Positions 7,961 through 17,561 of a stretch of 64,000 bases of DNA are shown here, piece after piece. The DNA is from Rhodococcus sp. BP22 (GTDB lineage Bacteria; Actinomycetota; Actinomycetes; Mycobacteriales; Mycobacteriaceae), in the NCBI RefSeq assembly GCF_014281965.1, contig NZ_JACFTB010000007.1, positions 238,508 through 302,507 of the forward strand. The letters are read 5' to 3'. The notes under the pieces are model-generated. The model was not told the origin of the DNA, did not search any database, and worked only from the letters and a program-made list of their open reading frames with translations. Both the position numbers and the translations under genes were made by a program. Numbering within the stretch: the first letter of the stretch is position 1; each line of letters starts with the position of its first letter.

Positions 7961-10372
7961 ATGCCGGCTTACCTGGGACCAGAAGGTCCTCGTCGCATCG
8001 ATATCAGCCGTCTGATGAGCAGGTCCACCCAGTCCCTCATCGGCGAGGCAGCCACGTTCGCTGCAGGTCGCGGCGACGCTGCGCTCGATGCGCTACACGT
8101 TCTGCACGTCATGGCGCAGAACGACCCCATCCGCAGCCTGATGCAGCGCGCAGGTGCCCAGCCCGACGCCGTCGTCGACGCCGTCGAACTCCGTCTACCG
8201 CAGTCGCGCGCTCAATCCCCTGCCAATGCCACCGGCCTGAGCAGCACCCTCAAGACCGCCATCCTCGAGGCCCATCACATTGCCCAGACACTGGGCTCGA
8301 CGTACATCGACCCCGAGCATCTCTTCGTGTCCTTCGCAGCCGACCTAGAGCAGATCGCCGGTCGACTGCTCGCCTCGGAGGGCATCACACCCGAAGGGCT
8401 GCAGACTGCACTCAAGGGTGGCTCGGTGGCTTCCGATTCGAACTCCGACACCCCGACCCTGGACAAGTACGGCGTCGACCTCACCCAACGCGCTCGCGAC
8501 GGCGGGATCGACCCCGTCATCGGACGCACCGACGAGATCCAACAAACCATCGAGATCCTCTCACGCCGTACCAAGAACAATCCTGTTCTCGTCGGCGAAG
8601 CAGGCGTCGGCAAGACAGCCGTCGTCGAAGGGCTTGCCCAACGCATCGTCGACGGCGACGTCCCGGATCGCCTGAGCGGCAAGCGAATCGTGCAACTCGA
8701 CCTGTCATCCATGGTGGCGGGCACTCGGTACCGCGGTGACTTCGAGGAACGCCTCACCAAGGTGATAGACGAAATCGTCGCGCACAAAGACGAACTCATC
8801 GTCTTCATCGACGAGGTCCACACGATCGCCGGGGCAGGCGGTGGCGCAGAAGGTGCCATGGATGCCGGAAACATCCTCAAGCCCAAGCTCGCTCGCGGTG
8901 AGCTGCACATCGTCGGTGCAACCACACTCGACGAGTACCGCACCCACATCGAGAAGGATCCGGCTCTGGAACGCCGATTCCAACCCGTCACGGTTCCCGA
9001 ACCGAGCGTCGAGGACGCTGTTGCGATTCTGACCGGCCTACGGACCCGCTACGAAGAACACCACGGCGTCCGCTACACCGACGACGCGATCACTGCTGCC
9101 GTCGAATTGTCCGATCGCTACATCGGCGACCGGTTCCTGCCGGACAAGGCGATCGATCTGATCGACCAAGCCGGTGCGCGCAAGCAGTTGAGCACGCCGA
9201 GCATCGACAAGGAAGCGATCGAAGAGCAGCTCGCCGCTTTGGAAGTCGAGAAGGCAAAGGCGATCTCCGACGAGGACTACGAACGCGCGTCGCACATCCG
9301 CGACGAAGCCGTGAAACTCCAGGGGCGTCTGAACGGCACCAAATCCGACGAAGACGTGCCCGAGGTGACGGCGACCGATATCGCGTTCGTGGTCTCCCGT
9401 GCGACGGGTATCCCCGCGAGCCAGATGACGCAGGCAGAAAAGGACCGGCTGCGGTTGCTCGAATCGGAATTGCACGAGCGCGTCGTCGGACAAGATGAGG
9501 CCGTCAAGGCGATCTCACGTGCGGTGCGCCGCAGCCGAACCGGCATGAGCGACCCGAACCGACCCGTCGGCAGCTTCTTGTTCCTCGGTCCGACCGGAGT
9601 CGGAAAGACCGAGCTCGCAAAGGCATTGGCCGCATCATTGTTCGGTGACGAGAAGAAGATGGTGCGTCTGGACATGAGCGAATTCGGCGAACGCCACACC
9701 GTCAGCCGACTCGTCGGGGCCCCTCCCGGATACGTCGGTTACGGCGAGGCGGGACAGCTGACCGAGCAGGTTCGGCGCAATCCGTATTCGGTAATTCTTC
9801 TCGATGAGATCGAGAAGGCACACCCGGATGTGTTCGACACACTGCTCCAGGTGCTCGACGACGGCCGTCTGACCGATGGCCAGGGCCGCACGGTCAACTT
9901 CCGCAACACTGTGGTGATCATGACCAGCAACTTGGGGTCGGAATTCATCTCGAGCAAGTCGGGCGGACTGGGCTTCACCACCGGAGCTCAGGACGAGAAG
10001 CCGATTCGCGATCGGGTGATGGGACGGCTACGGGAAGCAATGCGGCCCGAGTTCCTCAACCGGATCGACGAAATCGTCGTCTTCCGCAAGCTCGACACCG
10101 AACAGCTGCATACGATCACCGATCTGATGCTTCAGGAGAGCCGAGAGCGTCTGTCTGCCCGGGGTATCGAGATCAAGTTCAGCGACGCGGCCGTCGATTG
10201 GCTCGCCTCGAACGGGCATCAACCCGAGTTCGGTGCACGTCCGTTGCGTCGGTCGATCCAACGCTCGCTCGACGACCGTATCGCCGACCTGCTGCTCGAC
10301 GACGTTCTTGCCGAGGGTGGCTCGGTGTCGGTCGACGTCGCAGATGACGAATTGGCCCTGACCGTAGGTTGA
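7961..10372 (+). CDS. ClpC-like AAA+ unfoldase (Clp protease ATP-binding subunit)
   Basis: 803 residues from ATG 7961, which sits behind a strong AGGAGG site; the frame opens earlier at 7886 without such a site. Order: Clp N-domain (two repeats, about 15-155), first AAA+ module with Walker [14 protein letters not shown] near 212 and Walker [12 protein letters not shown] near 281, a short coiled linker with a UVR-like helix ([21 protein letters not shown], about 446-466), second AAA+ module with [14 protein letters not shown] near 543 and [11 protein letters not shown] near 612, and a C-terminal D2-small domain. The short linker is ClpC- rather than ClpB-like, so it should feed substrates to ClpP. 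It differs from the main ClpC by its long acidic-free N-terminus and is likely an extra stress-induced copy. Confidence 0.8.
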   Translation: MPAYLGPEGPRRIDISRLMSRSTQSLIGEAATFAAGRGDAALDALHVLHVMAQNDPIRSLMQRAGAQPDAVVDAVELRLPQSRAQSPANATGLSSTLKTAILEAHHIAQTLGSTYIDPEHLFVSFAADLEQIAGRLLASEGITPEGLQTALKGGSVASDSNSDTPTLDKYGVDLTQRARDGGIDPVIGRTDEIQQTIEILSRRTKNNPVLVGEAGVGKTAVVEGLAQRIVDGDVPDRLSGKRIVQLDLSSMVAGTRYRGDFEERLTKVIDEIVAHKDELIVFIDEVHTIAGAGGGAEGAMDAGNILKPKLARGELHIVGATTLDEYRTHIEKDPALERRFQPVTVPEPSVEDAVAILTGLRTRYEEHHGVRYTDDAITAAVELSDRYIGDRFLPDKAIDLIDQAGARKQLSTPSIDKEAIEEQLAALEVEKAKAISDEDYERASHIRDEAVKLQGRLNGTKSDEDVPEVTATDIAFVVSRATGIPASQMTQAEKDRLRLLESELHERVVGQDEAVKAISRAVRRSRTGMSDPNRPVGSFLFLGPTGVGKTELAKALAASLFGDEKKMVRLDMSEFGERHTVSRLVGAPPGYVGYGEAGQLTEQVRRNPYSVILLDEIEKAHPDVFDTLLQVLDDGRLTDGQGRTVNFRNTVVIMTSNLGSEFISSKSGGLGFTTGAQDEKPIRDRVMGRLREAMRPEFLNRIDEIVVFRKLDTEQLHTITDLMLQESRERLSARGIEIKFSDAAVDWLASNGHQPEFGARPLRRSIQRSLDDRIADLLLDDVLAEGGSVSVDVADDELALTVG

Positions 10373-10380
10373 TTCCGCTC

Positions 10381-10429
10381 CCCCGCCGGTGTTCGCGTAG
10401 TCGGTCTACACGAACACCGGCGGGTTTTT
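10381..10429 (+). terminator. intrinsic terminator after the ClpC-like gene
   Basis: A GC-rich stem of 14 bp (CCCGCCGGTGTTCG, 10382-10395, pairing with 10411-10424), a 15-base loop and five T. This is a textbook rho-independent terminator and separates the ATPase gene from the P450 operon. Confidence 0.9.
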
Positions 10430-10468
10430 ACTATTGACATATGTGTCCGTTTGTCTCATTCTCGATAC

Positions 10469-11701
10469 ATGGCGACCGTATTGTCCCCGAAGGCCTCATA
10501 CATACCGCCCTCCGGCGAGACTTGGCGCAACCCGTTCGGCATGTACTCGGCATTGCGCGATCACGATCCCGTGCACCATGTTGTGCCGACGGGATCGCCC
10601 GAAAACGACTACTGGGTACTCACCCGCCACGCCGATGTGTACGCCGCAGCCCGCGATCACGAGAGCTTCTCCTCCGCGGAGGGTCTGACCACCCAGTACG
10701 GCGAGCTGGACAAGATCGGCATGCGCGACAACCCTCCGATGGTGATGCAGGACCCACCGCAGCACACCGAGTTTCGGCGTCTCGTCGCCCGCGGTTTCAC
10801 CCCCCGGCAGGTCAACTCCGTCGAGCCGGCAGTCCGCGAGTTCGTCATCGAGCGACTGGAAGGATTACGCTCCGCCGGCAGCGGAGACATCGTCACGGCG
10901 CTGTTCAAACCTCTGCCGAGCATGGTCGTCGCGCACTACCTGGGCGTCCCGGCCGAGGACCGTGACAGATTCGACGGCTGGACCGACTCGATCGTGGCGG
11001 CTACGGCAACCGGTGACACCCTCGACGCAGCGGCCGCCGTGGGTGACCTGATGGGTTACTTCGGTGGCTTGATCGAACGCCGTCGAGCAGAGGTCGCAGC
11101 CGGAAAAGCCGGTGACGACACCATCTCGCACCTGGTCAGCGCGGGGGTCGGCGCAGACGGAGACATCTCCGGACTGCTGTCCATTCTCGGCTTCGCCTTC
11201 ACCATGGTCACCGGCGGCAACGACACCACAACCGGGATGCTCGGCGGCGCTGTGCAACTGCTGACCCAGCGACTCGACCAGCGTGCGCTGCTGATCGAGG
11301 ACCCGTCGCGGATTCCTGACGCCGTCGAGGAACTGCTGCGCCTGACCTCACCGGTGCAGGGCCTGGCCCGCACCACCACCCGTGACGTCACCATCGAGGG
11401 CGTCACCATCCCAGCGGGACGCAAGGTTCTGCTGGTCTATGGGTCCGCCAATCGCGACTCGCGTGTCTACGGCCCCGACGCGGAGGAGTTCGACGTGCTG
11501 CGTGCTCCACGCCAGATTTTGACCTTCAGCCACGGAGCCCACCACTGCCTCGGCGCAGCCGCCGCCCGAATGCAGGCTCGCGTCGCGCTCGAGGAACTAC
11601 TGCTGAGATATCCGGACTTCACCGTAGACATCGACGCCGTGGAGTACGCGCCCGGCAACTACGTGCGTCGGCCCACCCACGTACCGTTCGCGGTCCACTG
11701 A
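10469..11701 (+). CDS. cytochrome P450
   Basis: 410 residues from ATG 10469 (an in-frame TTG at 10451 is less likely). Oxygen-binding I-helix FTMVTGGNDTTTG (about 245-257), ExxR motif EELLRLTSPV (about 288-297), and haem-binding loop FSHGAHHCLGAAAARMQ with the thiolate Cys near 360. It is a soluble bacterial-class P450 that needs a ferredoxin and reductase supplied from elsewhere. A TTGACA box lies at 10435. The TetR gene starts inside its stop codon, so the two are one operon and the regulator probably controls the P450. Substrate cannot be told; mycobacterial CYP families of fatty-acid or terpene type are candidates. Confidence 0.9.
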   Translation: MATVLSPKASYIPPSGETWRNPFGMYSALRDHDPVHHVVPTGSPENDYWVLTRHADVYAAARDHESFSSAEGLTTQYGELDKIGMRDNPPMVMQDPPQHTEFRRLVARGFTPRQVNSVEPAVREFVIERLEGLRSAGSGDIVTALFKPLPSMVVAHYLGVPAEDRDRFDGWTDSIVAATATGDTLDAAAAVGDLMGYFGGLIERRRAEVAAGKAGDDTISHLVSAGVGADGDISGLLSILGFAFTMVTGGNDTTTGMLGGAVQLLTQRLDQRALLIEDPSRIPDAVEELLRLTSPVQGLARTTTRDVTIEGVTIPAGRKVLLVYGSANRDSRVYGPDAEEFDVLRAPRQILTFSHGAHHCLGAAAARMQARVALEELLLRYPDFTVDIDAVEYAPGNYVRRPTHVPFAVH

Positions 11702-12288
11702 TGGCAGGCACAGACGCAGCGACCTCACCCTGGCTGCGTGACGAGCGCACCGAGATCGCGGCAGAACGAATCCTGGACGCTGCCGCGGAGCTTTTCGTGG
11801 TGCGCGGCGTGGCGACCACCGGCATGGCCGAGATCGCCAAGGCGGCAGGATGTTCGCGGGCAACGCTGTACCGGTACTTCGAGAACCGTCGAGCACTGCA
11901 CCTGGCGTTCGTACACCGGGAGGCCCGACGGCTCGGCGAGCAGCTGGCGGAGCAGGTCGCCGATATCGACGACCCTCGACGACGCGTCGTCGAGGCAACA
12001 CTCGGTGCGTTAAGAGAGGTACGCGCGACACCGATCCTGGCCGCCTGGTTCGGACTCGGCGATGCAGCCATCGCCTCCGAAATCGCCAACACCTCGGAGG
12101 TTATCGAGGTGCTGGGCGCAGAATTGCTCGCCGACGCCGGAACCATTGACCAGCAGGAGCTTTCCCGGCGCGCCCGGTGGCTGGTTCGGGTGATCGTTTC
12201 GCTGCTCACCGTCCCCGGCGCCGACGAGGCCGACGAGCGCGCCATGATCGAACAGTTCGTGGTGCCGGCCTTGCTGGCACCGTTCTGA
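11701..12288 (+). CDS. TetR/AcrR-family regulator coupled to the P450
   Basis: 195 residues. The N-terminal helix-turn-helix is clear (AERILDAAAELFVVRGVATTGMAEIAKAAGCSRATLYRYFENR, about 20-62). The remaining 130 residues are an all-helical ligand domain with no match I can name. The ATG shares its A with the TGA of the P450 gene. TetR proteins encoded last in such an operon are usually autorepressors released by the enzyme substrate; a TGACA / TGTCTCA inverted repeat in the promoter (about 10435-10458) could be the site. Confidence 0.88.
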   Translation: MAGTDAATSPWLRDERTEIAAERILDAAAELFVVRGVATTGMAEIAKAAGCSRATLYRYFENRRALHLAFVHREARRLGEQLAEQVADIDDPRRRVVEATLGALREVRATPILAAWFGLGDAAIASEIANTSEVIEVLGAELLADAGTIDQQELSRRARWLVRVIVSLLTVPGADEADERAMIEQFVVPALLAPF

Positions 12289-12317
12289 CCGCATCGCATC
12301 GCATCGAGGGAGCAATC

Positions 12318-13763
12318 GTGAACCGGCAGTCCCATCAGGCTCTGTTCCTTTTCGCACTCACCTTCGTCCTGATAGCCACCGTCGGTGGCGGTGTCGCTTC
12401 GGCGCAGACCACTTGGGGTCCCCTCGCCCCTGCCAACCCATTCCTCGGGCCCGTCGGCACATCCACGATGCATGGCGATGCCGGCTCATCCGACGCGACA
12501 CATCTCGCCGGTCCCAGCGGACCACTCACAGTGGACTCGCTGCCGTTGGCTGCCGCCTGCCCAACCCTGTTGGAAGGTTCCGACGGGATGGTGCTCGCTC
12601 TGTGCACCGCAATCCTCGACCAGACACCGATCGTGCACCTGATCGACACCTCGGTGCTCGGCAGCGGTGTAGCGGCCTCGGTCGCGAACCTCGCACTTCC
12701 GAAGGGCAGCCTCCTCGGGGGCGTATATGCCTTCCTGGACAACGCCGATCGACTCGTCGCTGTGGGCGGTGACCGCATGCTCGTCCGAGTGGGGCACCAC
12801 CGGACGCCACTGGGCGCATGGACGCTGACCATCGATCAGTCCGTCGACTTGACCGCGGCAATCCCCAACGGCGACAACGTTACCGGGCTCGTACCGGATT
12901 GGCAGGGCAACATTTGGTTCGCCACCGGCGACGGCCGAGTCGGGATCGTGGGCGACGCCGGCACCGTTCGAAGCCTGCAGCTCCCCCCGGGCGAGCACGT
13001 CGCAAACAGCATCTCCAGCTCCACCAGCGGGGTTGCGGTAGCCACCACCCACGCGCTCTACCAACTCAGCGCAGACGACGGCTCTCCGAAGATCGATTGG
13101 CGTGCCTCCTACGATCGCGGCAGCGCTCGCAAGCCCGGCCAACTGAGCTGGGGTACCGGCTCCACACCGACCTACTTCGGCCCGACCACCGGAGCCGACT
13201 ACCTGACCATCGTCGACAATGCCGACGCTCAGGTAGCGCTGCAGGTATATCGCGCTTCGACCGGAGAACTCGTGTGCTCGCAACCCGTCCTCACCACCGG
13301 AGGCCCTGCTAGCGAGAACTCACCGATCGGCGTCGGTAACTCGGTATTCGTGGCGAGCACATATGGATACCCGTACCCCAGGGTGCCCGAGGACGCAGGC
13401 CCCGCGATGCCGGCCACGGCACCCTTCGCCGGAGGGATGACCAGGGTCGACCTCGACGGCTCCGACTGCCACACAGTGTGGGACAACAAGGTGCGTAGCG
13501 CCGCCGTGCCGCGCCTCTCCACAGCGGACGGACACCTGTACACCGTGGTCCGTCAGGAGCTTCCCCTGTCCTCCGCCGCTACCTCGGCTTTGGACGGATT
13601 CGAGTACACGGTGATCGATCCGAATACCGGTTCGGTGCTGGCCACTGCGCAGTTGCCGGGCTCGATAGCAAACGACACACTGCAGACGTCAGGACTCATC
13701 ACTTCGAGGGGCGAGTACCTACAGGGCACTCTCAGTGGGATCAACCGGGTGCGTTCCCTGTGA
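12318..13763 (+). CDS. secreted protein, probable beta-propeller
   Basis: 481 residues from GTG 12318, with GAGGGAG about 7 bp before it. Signal peptide: hydrophobic FLFALTFVLIATVGGG followed by ASAQ, cleaved after about residue 31. The mature chain repeats short blade-like units with WQGNIWFATGDGRVGIV, YVLDxx-like stretches, ADYLTIVDNAD and DGFEYTVIDPNTGSVLAT, the usual look of PQQ- or YncE-type propellers. No catalytic motif is evident. It starts 30 bp after the TetR gene and may be co-transcribed with the P450. Function unknown; a cell-wall or extracellular binding role is likely. Confidence 0.65.
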   Translation: MNRQSHQALFLFALTFVLIATVGGGVASAQTTWGPLAPANPFLGPVGTSTMHGDAGSSDATHLAGPSGPLTVDSLPLAAACPTLLEGSDGMVLALCTAILDQTPIVHLIDTSVLGSGVAASVANLALPKGSLLGGVYAFLDNADRLVAVGGDRMLVRVGHHRTPLGAWTLTIDQSVDLTAAIPNGDNVTGLVPDWQGNIWFATGDGRVGIVGDAGTVRSLQLPPGEHVANSISSSTSGVAVATTHALYQLSADDGSPKIDWRASYDRGSARKPGQLSWGTGSTPTYFGPTTGADYLTIVDNADAQVALQVYRASTGELVCSQPVLTTGGPASENSPIGVGNSVFVASTYGYPYPRVPEDAGPAMPATAPFAGGMTRVDLDGSDCHTVWDNKVRSAAVPRLSTADGHLYTVVRQELPLSSAATSALDGFEYTVIDPNTGSVLATAQLPGSIANDTLQTSGLITSRGEYLQGTLSGINRVRSL

Positions 13764-13858
13764 AACTTCACGTCCCGATCACCCCTACCGACCAGCTGTG
13801 CGGCAATTGATGCGCTCGAATTGGAACAACGAGGCACCCTCATCCTGTTGAAACAGAA

Positions 13859-15235
13859 ATGACAACCTACAAAACTGTCAATCCTGCCAACGGCACAACC
13901 GTGAAGGAATTCGAGACCCTCGACACTGCCGGTGTCGAGCGTGTGCTCGCCGCTGCACACTCCGGCTACCTGACGTGGAGCAAGACGTCGCCGAAGCATC
14001 GTGCAGAGATCCTGCACAAAGTTGCCGACCTCTATGTCGAACGAGCCGACGAGTTGGCTCGAAGCATCGCCGTCGAGATGGGCAAGCCGCTCGCCCAAGC
14101 GAAGGGCGAGGTTCAGTTGTCCTCGGCCATCTACCAGTACTACGCCGACAACGGCCCGAAGTTGCTCGAGGACGAGAAACTCGACGTCCCCGGGGCCGAG
14201 GAGTCCGTGCTTCAGCGCAAGCCGATCGGTGCGCTCATCGGCGTCATGCCGTGGAACTTCCCGTATTACCAAGTTGCTCGTTTCGCCGGCCCGAATCTGA
14301 TGCTCGGTAACACGATCCTGCTCAAGCACGCGCCGAACTGTCCGCAGTCGGCTCTGCTCATGGAAGAAATCTTCCAGCAGGCGGGTCTGCCCGCAGATGC
14401 GTACATCAACATCTTCGCGAGCAACGAGCAGATCGCAGACATGATTGCCGATCCGCGGGTCCAGGGCGTATCACTCACCGGTAGCGAGCGCGCCGGCACT
14501 TCGGTGGGCGAGACAGCCGGACGTAACCTCAAGAAGGTCGTGCTGGAACTGGGAGGTTCGGATGCATTCATCCTCCTCGACACTGACGACATGGATGCCA
14601 CCGTCCAATCGGCAACGCGTGCGCGGCTGTCCAACGCCGGTCAGGCGTGCAACTCCGCCAAGCGTCTCATCGTCACCGAGCAGTACTTCGACGAGTTCGT
14701 CACCAAGCTGACCGCGTCTTTCGGCGAAACCACCACAGGTGATCCGCTGGATGAGAACACTGTCCTCGGACCGTTGTCCTCGCAAACGGCTGCAGACACA
14801 CTCATCGAGCAGATCGAGGATGCCGTCGCCAAGGGAGCAACATTGCTCACCGGCGGTAAGAAAATCGACGGACCAGGCGCGTACGTCGAGCCGACACTGT
14901 TGACCGATGTCACCCCGGATATGCGCGCGTACAGCGAAGAGCTGTTCGGTCCGGCAGGGGTGATCTACAAGGTGAAGGATGCCGAGGAAGCGATCGAGTT
15001 GGCCAACTCGTCCGCATATGGGTTGAGTGGCTCGGTGTGGAGCACCGACCTCGACAACGCGCGGACAGTGGCAAACCAACTCGACGTGGGAATGGCCTTC
15101 GTCAACGAGCATGGCACCACGCTCCCCGGCCTACCGTTCGGTGGAGTCAAGCGCTCTGGCGTCGGCCGCGAACTGGGCCCGTGGGGCATGGACGAGTTCG
15201 TGAACAAGAAGCTGGTTCGTGTCTCCAAGAAGTAA
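13859..15235 (+). CDS. NAD(P)-dependent succinate-semialdehyde-type dehydrogenase
   Basis: 458 residues, a complete aldehyde dehydrogenase. Cofactor-binding IGVMPWNFPYYQVARF lies near 126-141, catalytic Glu in LELGGSDAF near 230, catalytic Cys264 in NAGQACNSAKR, and the C-terminal LPFGGVKRSGVGRELGPWGMDEFVN. The pattern is that of the GabD1-like branch in actinobacteria, which oxidises succinate semialdehyde to succinate. The start ATG 13859 lacks a strong ribosome site. No gab pathway neighbours are seen, so exact substrate is inferred; other short aldehydes are possible. Confidence 0.85.
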   Translation: MTTYKTVNPANGTTVKEFETLDTAGVERVLAAAHSGYLTWSKTSPKHRAEILHKVADLYVERADELARSIAVEMGKPLAQAKGEVQLSSAIYQYYADNGPKLLEDEKLDVPGAEESVLQRKPIGALIGVMPWNFPYYQVARFAGPNLMLGNTILLKHAPNCPQSALLMEEIFQQAGLPADAYINIFASNEQIADMIADPRVQGVSLTGSERAGTSVGETAGRNLKKVVLELGGSDAFILLDTDDMDATVQSATRARLSNAGQACNSAKRLIVTEQYFDEFVTKLTASFGETTTGDPLDENTVLGPLSSQTAADTLIEQIEDAVAKGATLLTGGKKIDGPGAYVEPTLLTDVTPDMRAYSEELFGPAGVIYKVKDAEEAIELANSSAYGLSGSVWSTDLDNARTVANQLDVGMAFVNEHGTTLPGLPFGGVKRSGVGRELGPWGMDEFVNKKLVRVSKK

Positions 15236-15250
15236 ACTTTCGATCTGACG

Positions 15251-15285
15251 GGCCGTGCCGGAATTCATTTCCGGCACGGCCTTTC
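15251..15285 (+). terminator. intrinsic terminator after the aldehyde dehydrogenase
   Basis: GGCCGTGCCGGAA (15251-15263) pairs perfectly with 15269-15281 around a short loop, followed by TTT. It closes the dehydrogenase unit. Confidence 0.85.
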
Positions 15286-15340
15286 GCGTTGGCAGGCACA
15301 CATCAGTGTTCGACACGCCGCAGTAGAACCGTCCCCGAAA

Positions 15341-15368
15341 GTCATGTCATTCAATTGAATGACATGAC
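15341..15368. repeat. 28-bp perfect palindrome
   Basis: GTCATGTCATTCAA followed by its exact reverse complement, with no spacer. It lies in the 337-bp gap (15236-15572) between the dehydrogenase terminator and the next gene, about 205 bp before that gene. Centre CAATTG is AT-rich and no T-run follows, so it looks like a protein-binding site or a replication/recombination signal rather than a terminator. The rest of the gap shows only the ribosome site of the next gene. Confidence 0.9.
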
Positions 15369-15572
15369 CAATTAGATTGCAGCGCCGGATTTTTCGCTTC
15401 CGATGCATTTCGCGGCTGCCATCGCGCATGATTCGATTAGTTCGACGGTCTGCAATGTCGGAGCACACTACTAAGGTGAATTCGCAAGGCAAAAACGAAC
15501 CCACATCGGGCACCTCCCGATGGCGGTAACCATCTACATCCACGGATCCGCGTGCGATCAAGGAGGTACCTC

Positions 15573-16817
15573 GTGTCCGAGGAACTTGATTTCGATTCCG
15601 GACTCGACGCGGCATGGATCCGATTCACTGTTCGCCTAGGTTGCTACTTTGCCGCGATGCGATGCGGCGACACACTTTCGATCTGCACCACGACCACACG
15701 CGACAGGTTGAGCGAGAACGACCTGTTCCTGACGGTCACCGGACGTATGGATGGGTCCGTTCGCGTCGACGTGACGATTCAGCACGCGATCGTTCGAGTA
15801 ATGACGACTGAAGATCGCATCATGTTGGCGCACGCAGGGTGGGACGGAGTCGACAGCGGCTCCCTCTCCGCGCACCACTCACTCGACTTGTACGTCCTTG
15901 CCGCAGCCGAGGACACCGAATTTGCATCGGCCGCTATCACCACCCTGTTGCGCGAGATCCGCGGCGTCAAGCATCCATCTCTTCTCGCTGCCTGGGCCGA
16001 CGGCAGTCCGCCGTCCTCAGTTTTCGACACCGAGTCCGCCTTGGAAGGCTGGGATGCGCCGAGTCCCTACGAACAACTTTCGTCACAGGTCGACGCGATA
16101 CTCGACTCGATCATGTTCGCCGAGCCGACCAAGGACGTGGACGGAAACATCGCTTTCCCATTCGACTGCGGGACTGCCTATTTACGAGTGTTGGAAGCCG
16201 AACCCGTCGTGGAGCTGTTCATTGCCTTCGACGTCGATCCGCAGTGCCGAGCAGCAGTGTCGAGTACTCAGCGCCTCGCACCCTCCTGGCCCGACATCAA
16301 TTTCCGATTCACCGACGACACAGTGGTCGCGACTACGAGAATCGACTGCTCACCATTGGCCGAAGAGCACCTCGGGCGTGGTCTCGGAATGTTCGTTCGT
16401 TTCATCACCGAGTGTGGCGACGCGTTGGCAGCCCAGCTACAGCGGTCCATCGATGAGACGATCCTGCCCGACGAGCTGCGGTCGCTGATCTATTCGGACC
16501 TACCGGGCACGGTGCCGGACTCGCGCCACGTGGCCTCGGTCTGCGGGCATGATCGACTCGCCATCCTGGAACTTCTACGGGCATGCGGGAGCGAGCACTT
16601 CAGCTGGGTCCAACGTGCGGATAATGCCATCGCGGAGGGCAGTGCCGATTCAGTGCTCCGCCGTAAAGCCGAAGCATGGCGTCGAGCCGAAGAATCGATG
16701 CGGGCTGCGCTGCGCTTCGTCGTCGATGGTCCCGGCCACCGGACCACTGCATCGGGACGACAATCGCGGGCGTTTCCTGCGCACTCCCGGTCGCAAGATG
16801 ATCCAATACGCGACTAG
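15573..16817 (+). CDS. YbjN/CesT-like (TY-Chap type) putative chaperone protein
   Basis: 414 residues from GTG 15573, behind a strong AGGAGG. Two similar alpha/beta halves are visible: about 1-135 (with DLFLTVTGRMDGSVRVDVT) and 155-300 (IAFPFDCGTAYLRVLEAEPVVELFIAFDVD), each like the YbjN / type-III-secretion-chaperone fold that actinobacteria use in TY-Chap proteins. The C-terminal 100 residues are charged and helical. No signal peptide or membrane helix. Role unknown; peptide binding is the family idea. It is followed 57 bp later by a TerD-like gene on the same strand. Domain call is by pattern, moderate. Confidence 0.5.
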   Translation: MSEELDFDSGLDAAWIRFTVRLGCYFAAMRCGDTLSICTTTTRDRLSENDLFLTVTGRMDGSVRVDVTIQHAIVRVMTTEDRIMLAHAGWDGVDSGSLSAHHSLDLYVLAAAEDTEFASAAITTLLREIRGVKHPSLLAAWADGSPPSSVFDTESALEGWDAPSPYEQLSSQVDAILDSIMFAEPTKDVDGNIAFPFDCGTAYLRVLEAEPVVELFIAFDVDPQCRAAVSSTQRLAPSWPDINFRFTDDTVVATTRIDCSPLAEEHLGRGLGMFVRFITECGDALAAQLQRSIDETILPDELRSLIYSDLPGTVPDSRHVASVCGHDRLAILELLRACGSEHFSWVQRADNAIAEGSADSVLRRKAEAWRRAEESMRAALRFVVDGPGHRTTASGRQSRAFPAHSRSQDDPIRD

Positions 16818-16874
16818 TCTGGGTGGAAATACGCAAACCGGACAGGCACGACGCAGCGTGAAAGGGATCTATCC

Positions 16875-17561
16875 ATGGCCATCGACTACACCCGCAAGCC
16901 CACAACGCCGCCCGCGGCGGCAGTGAGCCTGAGCAAGGTGACCTTGTCCAAGGCCGCACCCACGATCAGCCTGACGAAGTCCGGCGAAAAACAAGGCGCG
17001 ATGCGCGTCAATCTCAACTGGTCGACCGGCGCGGCAGCACCGCAGCCGAAGAAGAAGGGTTTCCTCGCCAAGCTCGCTGCCGCCTCGTACGGCAGTGGCG
17101 GAGTCGACCTCGACCTCGGATGCTTGTACGAGCTGGCCGACGGCACCAAGGGTGTCATCCAAGCACTCGGAAAAAGCTTCGGTTCCCTCGAGACAGCTCC
17201 CTACATCGCGCTCGACGGCGATGACCGCTCAGGCACGGTGGCTGGCGGCGAGAACATGCATATCAACCTCGCGCGGCCGGAGAACTTCAAGCGGATACTG
17301 ATTTTCGCCATGATCTACGACGGCGCACCCAACTGGGCCGCAGTAGACGGCGTCGTCACCCTCTTCCCCACTACCGGACCCCAGGTAGAGGTTCGGCTCG
17401 ACTCCGACAACAACTCAGCCCGCATCTGCTCGATCGCTCTACTGGAGAACACCAAGCAGGGCATTACCGTCACCCGCGAGGTCGAGTACATCGAGGGCAG
17501 CCAGTCGGACCTGGACAAGAAGTACGGGTGGGGCATGAAGTGGGCAGCAGGACGAAAGTAG
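16875..17561 (+). CDS. TerD-family (tellurium-resistance/stress) protein
   Basis: 228 residues. The TerD domain fills about 17-225: VSLSKVTLSKAAPTISLTK, VNLNWSTG, then GGVDLDLGCLYELADGTKGVIQALG (near 74-98) and LDGDDRSGTVAGGENMHINL with the acidic calcium-binding cluster. A Lys-rich insertion (QPKKKGFLAKLAAASYG) precedes the core. TerD-type proteins bind calcium and act in membrane-linked stress and phage responses; their exact job is unsettled. A standalone copy next to a chaperone-like gene, without a ter operon. Its last 16 codons and downstream DNA are duplicated at 18220. Confidence 0.85.
   Translation: MAIDYTRKPTTPPAAAVSLSKVTLSKAAPTISLTKSGEKQGAMRVNLNWSTGAAAPQPKKKGFLAKLAAASYGSGGVDLDLGCLYELADGTKGVIQALGKSFGSLETAPYIALDGDDRSGTVAGGENMHINLARPENFKRILIFAMIYDGAPNWAAVDGVVTLFPTTGPQVEVRLDSDNNSARICSIALLENTKQGITVTREVEYIEGSQSDLDKKYGWGMKWAAGRK

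Noticed and set aside
10435..10468. Sigma-70 promoter with TTGACA before the P450
   Set aside because: The -35-like hexamer is good but no convincing -10 box at 16-18 bp; mentioned in the gene entry only.
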